Source of the DNA: Proteobacteria bacterium ST_bin11
Lineage (GTDB): Bacteria > Pseudomonadota > Gammaproteobacteria > Methylococcales > Methylomonadaceae
Direction: 5' to 3'
DNA: 26,820 bases
Assembly: GCA_002083615.1 (NCBI GenBank)
Contig: MSXO01000060.1
Span: 1 to 26,820 of the forward strand
Below the pieces are notes generated by a model. It made no database searches, was not told the DNA's origin, and saw only the letters and a list, made by a program, of their open reading frames with translations. Of the stretch, positions 7,784 through 15,545 are shown piece after piece. The position numbers and the translations under genes were made by a program. How positions within the stretch are numbered: position 1 is the stretch's first letter; the number at the start of each line of letters is the position of its first letter.

Positions 7784-10248
7784 GATTGGATGCGCACTTG
7801 GATGCCTTTGCCGGCGCCGATCGATCGACAAGCGGGATGATTGGCAATGTCGAGCATGAAGCGGGTACGTTTGATGCCTGGGTTTTGCTCCAGGAATTGT
7901 TCGAGTTCGGTATTGGAAATGGCATACCAATTGCCCTCAGCGGATTTTGCCTCGGGAGGTTTTTGTAATTGCCTGACGTGTTCGATTAGGAGATCGATTG
8001 AAGGTGCGATAGTCAGCTTGGCTTGGGTGGTATTTACCTCTGGCTTTTTATCGGAAGCCGGTTGCTGCTCAGCTTCGGCTTGAATAAGTGTTTCGATGAC
8101 TGGCGGTGTTTTGTTGAAATTCTGAGCGCTCTCGATCTGATCGGAATCTTTGCTTATTGGCTTACTGACTAATTCGGTTTTTCGGGATGAAGGATGATTA
8201 GCTGCTTTTGATTTCTTATTGCTTGTTTTACCGCAGCCATCGTTCCAAGTGGATGCGTTTTTGGCCTTGGATTTATCTGTAGTAGCCGTTGATCGACTAT
8301 CGGATTGACCAGCGCTTGTTGATGATTCCGTTACGGTCAGTAGCTGTTTGATAACTGAGCTGGGTTCTGCCGCCAACAGCACACCACGAACCTGTTGTAT
8401 GGTCTGCACCTTACGCATCGGTGACAGTACGTCGGTGACCAGCCAACCGACTTCCTCAAGCGTTTTGATGAAGAGGTTGGCGTTGACAGCGAGTTTTTCC
8501 GGTGTACCGGGAAATGGCAGTAAGTATTTGTCTTGGGCTTCCAGCAAATCGATACCCCATTGCCACGCACCAAGGTTAAGTTCGGAGACGATTTGAAGCA
8601 ACCACTCGCCAGCCGAACCCTGCTTTTTTAGCCAAGACTTTGCGATATCTTCAGGTGATTCAACATCTACCTGTGGAGTAGCGGGTTGATTAATCTGGTC
8701 GGATTGGAATTGATGATTGGAAGCCTCAGATGTTTTATTGCTGCTACTTTCACTCGTCGATTTCAAGACCGGTTGATCGTCTTTCCTGGGCTTGACGTTT
8801 TCCGACGCTCTGTTTTCTTCAAGTCGAGGAACTTCAGGTGATGGTTTGGATTGAATAGGCGGTATTTCAGCAACGGTGTCAGGGCTGTCAATCCGCTGCT
8901 CCGATCCTTTTGTGACCGTTGCTTTGGGTTTCTCCTCTTCAGCTTTGACCTGAACAACCATGGTTTTGTCCGGCGAAGACTTTGGCAGTTTGGCGGATGT
9001 CCTGGCGATTGGTTCTTGATCAGTTTCAGCCTGTTCACCCATTTCGATGGCTGCAACTACGACCGGCGGTTCATTGCTGAAAATCGATTCAGTCGAAGTC
9101 AGGCGCAGCATGTACAGTGGGTTTTCCAATCCCTCGGGCTGCATCCGCCAATAGCGATATTGCCGACCATCGGGTAGCAATTTAGGAATCGCCAAGCCGC
9201 GTTCGATCAAAATGTCCGCCAAGGTATCTTCATCACGGGGAATTCCAGGGACTTTGTCCTTTGCCAGCAAGGTAACAATGTCTTGTGCGCCGATGCGCCA
9301 AACGATATGCAGTCCTTCCTTGAAACGCCATAGCCGCGCGCCTTTTTCGTTGACGCTCCAGTTCCCAGATTTAACCAGCCTACGCATCGCATCGAACAAG
9401 TATTTCTCCACCGGCATACCCATGGCCGAATCGAGAGTGTGGTAATGCGCTTTCAAATCACGTTCCACACTTTTGCAATCGGCGGTCATCACCAGTTCAT
9501 ACAATTTCGAGCCACGATCCAAACCATGAATGGCTTCCAGCATGGCCTGCATGATGTCGGGGCCGGGCTCCAGGATAAAGCTCCGCGATTCGCGGGTTAG
9601 CACACGTTCGATCACCAAGGCTGAGAACTGTTCGTGGCGTTTATGACGGTTTTCCCGCCAGCGCAAAAAATAGCGGTCGATGTGATGTTGTTCGGCCCAA
9701 TCGGTCAGATTCTCATCGCAAGGGTTCCATGTGTGTTGCCCCTGGCTGTCAACCACTGCCATGTCGGACACCGGCTTGCCGATGTCATGCAGAAGTCCGG
9801 CAAAGCACACCGCCAGACGCCAACGTAACTCCTGTGCTTTTCGTTCTCTGGGTGAGGCATGGGTCGCGAACAAACAGCCTTGAGACGCCAACGTCGCCCA
9901 ATGTGCCACTTCCAACCCATGCCGAAACAAACCGCCGGCGCCACGATGATGATGCGATTCCGAAGCGGGTAACAGATGGCTGAATGCCGCGTAGCGGGCA
10001 ATCACCGGTGCGGCGATGCTCTGATACAGCTCGTCCGGCAATGCCAGGGCTTGTTCGATGGTGGTGATCAGTTCGATTTGGGTGGTCAGGATGCGTTCCA
10101 CCGGTGCTGCCGGCAGCCCCTTCATGAATGGCGGGTAACGAGGGATCTCCTCATTGAGCGCAGGCAAAACTTCGCCGACGGGCGCAGGTTTATCGCCAAA
10201 CAGACGTTTGCCGATTCGGGAGATGAAAGTTGAATAAGGATTTTCCAT
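7780..10248 (-). CDS. traI: MOBH-family conjugative relaxase TraI (TraI_2 / HD type)
   Basis: 822 residues; expected to nick DNA at oriT and pilot the strand during transfer. Unlike tyrosine relaxases, the MOBH family uses a metal-binding HD-type centre. Here HHHRGAGGLFRHGLEV (residues 99-114) and LLHDIGKPVSD (HD at 154-155) are both present. A long Ser/Lys/Pro-rich linker follows (about 400-720), broken by a folded block (KSWLKKQGSAGEWLLQI, about 540-650). The C-terminal domain ends IKRTRFMLDIANHPACRS, typical of the TraI_2 C-terminal domain. The start has GGGGTG 5-6 nt upstream. It heads the traI-traD-DUF4400 operon and diverges from a lipoprotein gene. Confidence 0.92.
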   Translation of the reverse strand: MENPYSTFISRIGKRLFGDKPAPVGEVLPALNEEIPRYPPFMKGLPAAPVERILTTQIELITTIEQALALPDELYQSIAAPVIARYAAFSHLLPASESHHHRGAGGLFRHGLEVAHWATLASQGCLFATHASPRERKAQELRWRLAVCFAGLLHDIGKPVSDMAVVDSQGQHTWNPCDENLTDWAEQHHIDRYFLRWRENRHKRHEQFSALVIERVLTRESRSFILEPGPDIMQAMLEAIHGLDRGSKLYELVMTADCKSVERDLKAHYHTLDSAMGMPVEKYLFDAMRRLVKSGNWSVNEKGARLWRFKEGLHIVWRIGAQDIVTLLAKDKVPGIPRDEDTLADILIERGLAIPKLLPDGRQYRYWRMQPEGLENPLYMLRLTSTESIFSNEPPVVVAAIEMGEQAETDQEPIARTSAKLPKSSPDKTMVVQVKAEEEKPKATVTKGSEQRIDSPDTVAEIPPIQSKPSPEVPRLEENRASENVKPRKDDQPVLKSTSESSSNKTSEASNHQFQSDQINQPATPQVDVESPEDIAKSWLKKQGSAGEWLLQIVSELNLGAWQWGIDLLEAQDKYLLPFPGTPEKLAVNANLFIKTLEEVGWLVTDVLSPMRKVQTIQQVRGVLLAAEPSSVIKQLLTVTESSTSAGQSDSRSTATTDKSKAKNASTWNDGCGKTSNKKSKAANHPSSRKTELVSKPISKDSDQIESAQNFNKTPPVIETLIQAEAEQQPASDKKPEVNTTQAKLTIAPSIDLLIEHVRQLQKPPEAKSAEGNWYAISNTELEQFLEQNPGIKRTRFMLDIANHPACRSIGAGKGIQVRIQS

Positions 10249-10350
10249 GGCACCCCATCATGACAGGCCTTTTTGAGGTGTTGCTTGCAGTAAATGGCGA
10301 ATTCGTCATCAGCTACAAGCAGGTCGGGAAAAAGAGTGTTTAGTGTAACG

Positions 10351-10375
10351 AGCTCCCTTAAAAACCTTTGGAGCT
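10351..10375 (+). promoter_or_regulatory. Hairpin overlapping the ribosome-binding site of the lipoprotein gene
   Basis: AGCTCC (10351-10356) can pair perfectly with GGAGCT (10370-10375). The GGAG of the second arm is the Shine-Dalgarno sequence of the ATG at 10379. Pairing would hide the ribosome-binding site. The stem is only 6 bp with a 13-nt loop, so the effect could be modest. Confidence 0.4.
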
Positions 10376-10378
10376 ATC

Positions 10379-10846
10379 ATGAAACGCAATTCCCTTGCTG
10401 TTTGTTGCATTTTGCCCGTGTTGTGCGGCACGGCTTGTACCTCGCTGATTCAGCCAGATGCCTCGGTCAGCGAATCCGTGATTGAATCAGTTTTGCCGAT
10501 TAACCAGCCCGAACAACCCTGGCGACTCGACAATGCTTGGCAACAGGGAGGACTAGGCGGTTCGGCCTTACGCGTGGCGTCAGTCGAGCATGTCGTCAGG
10601 CAAGTCGACCAACCGTTTCGTTTTCAGGTGGCCACTGCCAATACAGCTGATGAGTTAATGAATACCAGCTTTCCGCAAATTCCAGATGACCAAGATGACG
10701 ATTCATTGGCCATCGAGCGCGCCTGGCGTAAATATTGTCACCATCAACTCGACATGACGCCTGAAGAGCAGGCACTGATCAAGCACATCCCGATACCGCA
10801 CAACATCTTGAACCATGGCTGCAATCCCGGCAGTCTGAAGAAGTGA
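10379..10846 (+). CDS. Putative lipoprotein upstream of trfA
   Basis: 155 residues not assigned to a family. The N-terminus MKRNSLAVCCILPVLCGTAC is a short basic region, a hydrophobic core and a cysteine at residue 20 in a lipobox-like setting, so export and lipid attachment are likely. The rest is acidic and polar, with a C-terminal half (IERAWRKYCHHQLDMTPEEQ) containing further cysteines. GGAG lies 6 nt before the start but can be sequestered by a hairpin. It ends 10 nt before the trfA start and is probably co-transcribed. It may be a transfer-region or entry-exclusion lipoprotein, but the sequence alone does not say. Confidence 0.7.
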   Translation: MKRNSLAVCCILPVLCGTACTSLIQPDASVSESVIESVLPINQPEQPWRLDNAWQQGGLGGSALRVASVEHVVRQVDQPFRFQVATANTADELMNTSFPQIPDDQDDDSLAIERAWRKYCHHQLDMTPEEQALIKHIPIPHNILNHGCNPGSLKK

Positions 10847-10856
10847 GGTGGTTGTC

Positions 10857-11726
10857 ATGGAAAGAAATGGAACAGACAACACATTGGATAATCTGACCGA
10901 ACGCTTTCAAACCTTGGCAGAACGGAAAAAAGCCAAACTGAAAGTCGTTGAACCGCTGAAATCTTTACCCAGTTGGCCAACAGCCATACGAGGTACGCCG
11001 AATGCCTGTCTGCGTAGTGCGCTATTTGCAGGTGTGCAGGGTAAGGAACGTATCGCCTACAAAAAACGCACCTTGCTAGCTTCGGTCGATGGTATCGAGG
11101 TTCGCTATTTGGGTATTCAACTCAATCAATCCGATCTCGATGTCTGGATGCAGATCGTGCATTTGTCCCGGCAACAATTACCCGGATTTAGCGTGACGTT
11201 CAGTGCTCATGCGATGTTGATGGCACTGGGTCGTGGCAGTGGCAAAAGTCAGCATGAATGGTTGAAGGAATCGATGGCTCGCTTGGGTGGCGCCTTTGTC
11301 GAAATCACCTTTCAAGGGCGCGATGCCTTTGGCGAAAAAGGCTTCCTGCGCTATTACCGTGACGAGCTGACGCATCGCTACGTGGTGGAACTGACCGAAT
11401 CAATGCTACGCCTGTTCGAGGAAGGCTACACCTACATCGAGTTTGAACAGCGGCAGAAACTGCGTAAACAGCCATTGGCGTTGTGGTTGCATGGTTTTTT
11501 GTCGTCCCATGCGGCGCCTTATCCCCTGAAAATCACGACTATTCACCGCTTGAGCGGTAGCAGTGCGAAAACCCTACGCGACTTCAAGTACCGTTTATGC
11601 AAAGCGCTGGACGCTCTAGTGGGCATCGGTACCTTGGCCAGCTTCGAATTCGTTGATGACACGGTGAAAATCAAGCGGCAACCCACACCCAGTCAACAAC
11701 GCTTTCTGGAGACCAAACCGCACTGA
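10857..11726 (+). CDS. trfA: TrfA-family plasmid replication initiator
   Basis: About 289 residues of a TrfA-type initiator, which binds iterons at a plasmid origin and loads the host helicase. Family-like stretches include LKSLPSWPTAIRGTPNACLR with SALFAGVQGKERIAYKKRTL, then LNQSDLDVWMQIVHLSRQQ, and a second winged-helix region (ALWLHGFLSSHAAPYPLKIT, then TLRDFKYRLCKALDAL). I chose the ATG at 10857 because GAGGTGG lies 6 nt upstream; a GTG at 10848 overlaps that site. Eight 17-bp direct repeats begin 6 nt after the stop, exactly the arrangement of an iteron replicon. The gene looks intact and strongly suggests autonomous replication, past or present. Confidence 0.92.
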   Translation: MERNGTDNTLDNLTERFQTLAERKKAKLKVVEPLKSLPSWPTAIRGTPNACLRSALFAGVQGKERIAYKKRTLLASVDGIEVRYLGIQLNQSDLDVWMQIVHLSRQQLPGFSVTFSAHAMLMALGRGSGKSQHEWLKESMARLGGAFVEITFQGRDAFGEKGFLRYYRDELTHRYVVELTESMLRLFEEGYTYIEFEQRQKLRKQPLALWLHGFLSSHAAPYPLKITTIHRLSGSSAKTLRDFKYRLCKALDALVGIGTLASFEFVDDTVKIKRQPTPSQQRFLETKPH

Positions 11727-11732
11727 AAAAGC

Positions 11733-11927
11733 ACGGCATTCGACCGACGCAATTTTGGGTCGGTCGAACCCTCTCGATACGGCATTAGGCCGACGCGGGT
11801 ACGGCATTAGACCGACAGTGGCACGGCATTCGGCCGACGCAGTAACGGCATTAGGCCGACGGGTACGGCATTCGACCGACAAAAAGCACGGCATTAGGCC
11901 GACGTTTGACACGGCATTAGACCGACG
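11733..11927 (+). repeat. Iteron array of eight 17-bp direct repeats (candidate oriV)
   Basis: Eight copies of ACGGCATT(A/C)G(A/G)CCGAC(G/A) start at 11733, 11779, 11801, 11823, 11845, 11865, 11888 and 11911. After the first copy the spacing is 20-23 bp, about two DNA helix turns, so bound initiators would line up on one face. Variation is confined to positions 9, 11 and 17. The array directly follows trfA, so TrfA is the likely ligand for replication and copy-number control. The gaps of 3-6 bp are far too short for CRISPR spacers. Confidence 0.92.
11739..11768. repeat. Inverted half-iteron forming a hairpin with iteron 1
   Basis: TTCGACCGAC inside the first iteron (11739-11748) is repeated in inverse orientation as GTCGGTCGAA (11759-11768). 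This gives a perfect 10-bp stem with a 10-nt loop. It explains the 46-bp gap between iterons 1 and 2. It may be an operator where TrfA represses its own gene, or a transcript-end hairpin for trfA. Confidence 0.7.
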
Positions 11928-11940
11928 CAAAGTCAATTTC

Positions 11941-11988
11941 ATAAAACCGCTGTAAGCCAGGTTTAATGAGGCTTTCAGCGGTTTTTAT
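11941..11988. terminator. Bidirectional hairpin terminator next to the iterons
   Basis: Outer arms ATAAAACCGCTG and CAGCGGTTTTTAT pair over about 12 bp, with an inner stem AAGCC/GGCTT. The right arm ends in a run of five T and the left arm is A-rich, so it can work from both sides. It would stop rightward trfA transcripts and any leftward transcripts from the 12095-12565 gene before they reach the iterons. Confidence 0.75.
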
Positions 11989-12009
11989 AAGCGGCAAAAT
12001 GGTGGCGCT

Positions 12010-12065
12010 AATCTATATCTAATCTTTTTTTAATCTAAATATAGGGAAGGCCGTTCTGTGGATAA
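12010..12065. other. AT-rich unwinding region and perfect DnaA box of the putative replication origin
   Basis: 12010-12045 is strongly AT-rich with repeated AATCTA motifs, as in duplex-unwinding regions. TGTGGATAA at 12057-12065 is the exact complement of the DnaA box TTATCCACA. With the TrfA gene and the iterons just upstream, this completes a normal iteron-type oriV (11733-12065). A TAGGGA motif at 12042-12047 matches motifs of the palindrome cluster 0.6 kb away. Confidence 0.8.
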
Positions 12066-12094
12066 CTTTGACGGCTGTGATCGACGTGCACACT

Positions 12095-12565
12095 TCACTC
12101 GATACGTGTTTGAGTGGCCTTGCGATAATTCTGAACCGCGTCGCGAATTTTCCCCAGACACTCGACTTGCTTGCGAATATCGACAAACTCGGTTTCCAAC
12201 TCTTCGACCAGTTTAGCCTCCCAATCCGGCTCGCCTTTCAGGATACGTTGCAACGGATAACGATAACCCAGGCCTTTTTTCAGGTATTGAGCGATGGGTT
12301 TGTTCTGACCGTTTTGGCGTAAAGTCGCCATGCGGTACCACTCAATGCTGAAAGAATAACTGCTTTCCCGCCGGCGTATCCGCACACCGATTCGTCCCGA
12401 TTCGGTTTTACCGTATTTTTCATAACGGCTCTTCAACTGCCGCCAGTAATCGTCGACCAACATCCTGGCTTGGGCATAAAGTTGTTCCGATCTGGCTTCA
12501 ACCCAGATCAGCAGGTCATCTTCTGACAGTGCGGAAGTAGGATTCATCGTGTTTTCGTCGTGCAT
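12095..12565 (-). CDS. Hypothetical protein in MobI-like position next to the palindrome cluster
   Basis: 156 residues, no signal peptide or membrane span, rich in charged residues (GRIGVRIRRRESSYSF; C-terminal KIRDAVQNYRKATQTRIE), mostly helical in appearance with a coiled-coil-like C-terminal half. I could not assign a family with certainty. In SXT and IncC elements a protein of similar size, MobI, is encoded beside oriT and is needed for nicking. This gene starts 20-300 bp from a cluster of inverted repeats that could be oriT, so MobI is the leading guess, on position and size only. GGT lies 7 nt before the ATG at 12565. A DNA-binding replication accessory protein is the alternative. Confidence 0.65.
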   Translation of the reverse strand: MHDENTMNPTSALSEDDLLIWVEARSEQLYAQARMLVDDYWRQLKSRYEKYGKTESGRIGVRIRRRESSYSFSIEWYRMATLRQNGQNKPIAQYLKKGLGYRYPLQRILKGEPDWEAKLVEELETEFVDIRKQVECLGKIRDAVQNYRKATQTRIE

Positions 12566-12584
12566 GCAAATACCTATTACTTAA

Positions 12585-12862
12585 CTGTAGGGATATAGCA
12601 GATAAATCCCTAAAGGATTTTGGGTGAAATGTGAGGCGATAGCAGTGATTTATGATGGTTTTCCTAGATAGGTTTTTGTCATCGAAATCCCAATATCATT
12701 AGGGATTTTCAGATTTGAATCGCTTGATCTCGAACTGTCATTTCCCTAATGACCCCGTCCGCCGTCAATCCCTATCTAGGTAATTGCGATTCTAAACACG
12801 GTGATTTCTGTCGTGCGTTTCCCTAATTTCATAGGGAAGTCGGTTCCGGTTTCCTAGCTAGG
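12585..12862. repeat. Cluster of CCCTA/TAGGG palindromes with concentric inverted repeats (candidate oriT or operator region)
   Basis: Motifs in order: GTAGGGATAT (12587-12596); AAATCC/GGATTT arms (12604-12620); CCTAGATAGG (12663-12672); AAATCCC/GGGATTT arms (12685-12708); TCATTAGGGA (12696-12705); TCCCTAATGA (12743-12752); CCTATCTAGG (12771-12780); TTCCCTA/TAGGGAA arms (12819-12838); and the perfect palindrome CCTAGCTAGG (12853-12862). The third and seventh motifs are exact 10-bp inverse copies of each other, as are the fifth and sixth. Both pairs are centred near 12722-12724, forming one large dyad. The region has no gene. It separates leftward 12095-12565 from rightward traF. Confidence 0.7.
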
Positions 12863-12998
12863 TACGAATTCCCCATCGGTCATCATGTACCGGGGCGCAT
12901 TCTAGGCAAGTTTTAGCCGAGGCCTTTTTCAGCAAACGAGGGATTCGCAATCGCCTGTCAATCAGCCAATCTTTCAAGAAAATAAATTTTCGTAATTC

Positions 12999-13030
12999 TG
13001 CAGCAAACGCTTTTTTCGACATTTGCTGCA
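12999..13030. promoter_or_regulatory. Inverted repeat directly upstream of traF
   Basis: TGCAGCAAA (12999-13007) and TTTGCTGCA (13022-13030) form perfect 9-bp arms around a T-rich 14-nt loop. They end 8 nt before the traF Shine-Dalgarno. AGCAAACG from the left arm is also present at 12931-12938. This is either an operator of the traFHG operon or a leader structure. No convincing promoter boxes were found by eye between 12863 and 13030. Confidence 0.45.
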
Positions 13031-13047
13031 AGTTGATGGAGGAAAAG

Positions 13048-14061
13048 GTGAAGGACAATGCGGCGATGAACCGAACCTACGCCACATTGCTGATTCTGAT
13101 CTGGTTGCTGCTCCGTACCCCGTTTGCGTTGGGGAAGGATGGCGATGTGTCCGAGGTTTCTTACTTTGCGGACAAGCAGCGAGGGTGGTTTTGGTACGAG
13201 CGATTGCCGGAGCCGGTCAAGAAAGCCAAGCCTGAACCTGAACAACCTAAGTCTGAAGTCTTGCAACCAGCGGCAACTGAGACTGAATCCAAACCGCCAT
13301 TGCCAGATCAGGCTGCCCCCGCACCTTTGTCATCCGCCTGGCTGAAACAAAATATGGAACGCTACCTGAACCGAGCGATCGACGATCCCAGTCAGGAAAA
13401 CGTCGCGGCGTTTTACTATTTGCAGCGGGTGATGATGGATAAGGCTGAACGTTTCACCAACGCCGCCCGTTACGTAGTGATGTCTGATCCGCAACTGGAT
13501 GAAACGGTTCGTCGTCCGGTCGCGACGTATGCAGCCAATGAAGCCAATCATCAAGCCAGTGTTGTGGCGGAAAAAGCCTTAAAAGCCATTGCCGAACAAG
13601 CGGGTATTCTGTTTTTCTTTCGTTCCGACTGTCCCTATTGCCATGTGCAGGCACCGATTCTGGCCATGCTGGAAAATGCCTATGGTTTCAAAATCTATCC
13701 CGTGTCGTTGGATGGCTTACCGATGCCCAACGGCTTTTTCAGTCAGTTCAAACGCGATCAGGGTCAGGCGGCGATGTTAGGGGTTGAACAGACTCCAGCA
13801 TTGTTCCTGATGAAACCACCCCGGCAAATCGTACCGTTAGCCCAAGGTGCATTGTCTCTTGAAGAAATCACCGGTCGTATACTGCTGGCAGCCAAGGAAG
13901 CCGGTTGGATCGATGCCACGCAATACCAAACTACCCAGGGCATTCGTAACACGCCGATGCTGTTACCGACGGCCGGCAGTATTAGCCCTGCCACAGCTCA
14001 AGATCCTTTGTCATTGATTCAAGCGCTGCAACGCGGTGCGCAATTGGGGAGCACACCATGA
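13048..14061 (+). CDS. traF: Conjugal transfer protein TraF (thioredoxin-fold pilus assembly factor)
   Basis: About 337 residues; a periplasmic thioredoxin-fold protein needed for pilus assembly in F/SXT-type secretion systems. A signal peptide (LLILIWLLLRTPFALG) is followed by the segment GWFWYERLPEP, typical of TraF. A Pro/Glu-rich stretch comes next, then the thioredoxin-like domain with FFFRSDCPYCHVQAP, whose CxxC is near residues 195-198. I chose the GTG at 13048 because GGAGG lies 5 nt upstream; an ATG at 13066 with GAAGG before it is the alternative and would remove 6 residues. It overlaps traH by 4 nt (ATGA). traF-traH-traG is the conserved order. Confidence 0.92.
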   Translation: MKDNAAMNRTYATLLILIWLLLRTPFALGKDGDVSEVSYFADKQRGWFWYERLPEPVKKAKPEPEQPKSEVLQPAATETESKPPLPDQAAPAPLSSAWLKQNMERYLNRAIDDPSQENVAAFYYLQRVMMDKAERFTNAARYVVMSDPQLDETVRRPVATYAANEANHQASVVAEKALKAIAEQAGILFFFRSDCPYCHVQAPILAMLENAYGFKIYPVSLDGLPMPNGFFSQFKRDQGQAAMLGVEQTPALFLMKPPRQIVPLAQGALSLEEITGRILLAAKEAGWIDATQYQTTQGIRNTPMLLPTAGSISPATAQDPLSLIQALQRGAQLGSTP

Positions 14062-15215
14062 CTTCGTTTTCGCTTCCACTTCCACTTCGCTCTCGGCAGG
14101 TTGTCGTGTTGCTACTGCTGATCGAGAGTGCGGCACCTGCCTATGCCGACTTGCAACAGGAAATGGACAGCATGTTCGGCACAATGACTAACTTCACGGC
14201 ACCCACCGCGCATCTGGGACAGCGCCGTGGCGTGATTACCGGCGGCAGCCTGGTGGCGCGCAATGGCATCACCAACACCAATCTGGTCTCATTCGTACCG
14301 CCTTCGTTCAGTGCGGGTTGTGGCGGTATCGATTTGTTCGCCGGAAGCTTCAGTTTCATCAACTTCAACCAGTTCGTGCAATTGATGCGTAATGTCGCCG
14401 GCAATGCCGCAGGCTATGCATTCCAACTTGCCGTTGGCGCAATGTGTCCCTGGTGTGCCTCGGTGATGACCGACCTGCAAAAGAAAATCCAGGAGATGAA
14501 CCAGATGTTCAGTAATTCCTGTCGTTTGTCGCAAGGCCTGGTTAACGATACGGTCAAAGCCTTCGATTTGCAGAGTAAAACCAACCTGTCCAATGCCTCG
14601 TTTACCCAAGGCATTTCGGATGTGTTTTCCAGCTGGACCAACACCAGTACCTTGGGCGATCCGGTACAGCAGGTCAAGCAAAACGACCCTGCCGACATGA
14701 CCAAGATCATTCAGGGCAATCTGGTCTGGCGGGCGTTGGTCAATCAAAATGCCGGCGGTTGGTTCCGCTTCGGCGGCAACAATTTGCTGGAAGCGGCGAT
14801 GAGTATTTCCGGTACGGTGATCGTCGATGCGCCACAGGCGGCTCCAGACGGCAAAGGCGAGAACAATGCGATCAGCGCGCCGCCGCCGATTTTAAGGATC
14901 AAAGATTTGATGTATGGCAACGACGCCGGCAATAGTTATCAAACTGTCAGGATGTATACCTGCACAGATGGTCACGATGCCGATCAGTGTCTGAAACCCA
15001 TCGTCCAGAACGTCAATCTGGTGGGATTGAAACAGCGGGTAATGGAAATACTGTTGGGCTCGGCCAATAACGGCAATGGCCTGATATACAAATTTGCGAC
15101 CAACGCCGGCCAGGTAACCGACAGCGAAAAAGCCTTCATGCAAACCGTGCCGGATGCCATTGGCGGCATGATCCATAACCTAGCGCGGGAAGATGTCGGT
15201 ATCGCCAAGCTTTGA
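14058..15215 (+). CDS. traH: Conjugal transfer protein TraH, cut short by an in-frame TGA
   Basis: 385 residues up to the first stop. TraH is a periplasmic factor for pilus assembly in F-like systems. A signal peptide (VVVLLLLIESAAPAYA) precedes DLQQEMDSMFGTMTNFTAP, GCGGIDLFAGSFSFIN and the cysteine motif CPWCASVM, all typical of TraH. The start overlaps the traF stop. The TGA at 15213-15215 lies inside the expected C-terminal region: the same frame continues for 99 more sense codons with TraH-like sequence to a TAG at 15513-15515. The full length without the TGA would be 485 residues, near the usual family length. The function is probably impaired unless the stop is read through or is a sequence error. 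Confidence 0.88.
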   Translation: MTSFSLPLPLRSRQVVVLLLLIESAAPAYADLQQEMDSMFGTMTNFTAPTAHLGQRRGVITGGSLVARNGITNTNLVSFVPPSFSAGCGGIDLFAGSFSFINFNQFVQLMRNVAGNAAGYAFQLAVGAMCPWCASVMTDLQKKIQEMNQMFSNSCRLSQGLVNDTVKAFDLQSKTNLSNASFTQGISDVFSSWTNTSTLGDPVQQVKQNDPADMTKIIQGNLVWRALVNQNAGGWFRFGGNNLLEAAMSISGTVIVDAPQAAPDGKGENNAISAPPPILRIKDLMYGNDAGNSYQTVRMYTCTDGHDADQCLKPIVQNVNLVGLKQRVMEILLGSANNGNGLIYKFATNAGQVTDSEKAFMQTVPDAIGGMIHNLAREDVGIAKL

Positions 15216-15515
15216 GCCGAAGAAGCAGCCCCAGTGATTGCGTTGGAACTGGCACAGTTGATCGTCAACGATTTGCTGAGTGCGGTGCAGACCGCCGCGC
15301 ACATGAACGACCATGCCTACGCCAAGTTACTAATGGATGCTCTGAAAGATGCCCGTGAGCAGATTCAAGACGAGTACCTCACCATCGCCGGCCGCTACGG
15401 CAATCCGCAAACCCTGATGGCGTTTTATCAGCAGTTGATGAATACCGTGAAGCCTAAGCATTACGGCACGGTGGCGCAGTTGCCGGCATCCGGCACCGCC
15501 TGGCCGACGCCTTAG
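15216..15515 (+). pseudogene. traH: C-terminal part of TraH downstream of the in-frame stop
   Basis: Reading on in the traH frame after the TGA gives AEEAAPVIALELAQLIVNDL and then a helical, soluble tail ending in GTAWPTP. No frameshift is needed, so this is one codon away from an intact traH. A GTG at 15234 could start a separate 93-residue protein, but it has no good ribosome-binding site. It is better read as the severed TraH tail than as a new gene. traG starts 30 nt after its stop. Confidence 0.75.
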
Positions 15516-15545
15516 TCCATATCTTTTCTCTACAGGCCATCTCCT

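Noticed and set aside
7784..7930. 49-codon N-terminal extension of TraD
   Set aside because: The extension lies inside traI in another frame; the ATG overlapping the traI stop is the usual coupled start.
11733..11927. CRISPR array
   Set aside because: The units are 17 bp with 3-6 bp gaps, directly after trfA; this is an iteron array, and no cas genes are present.
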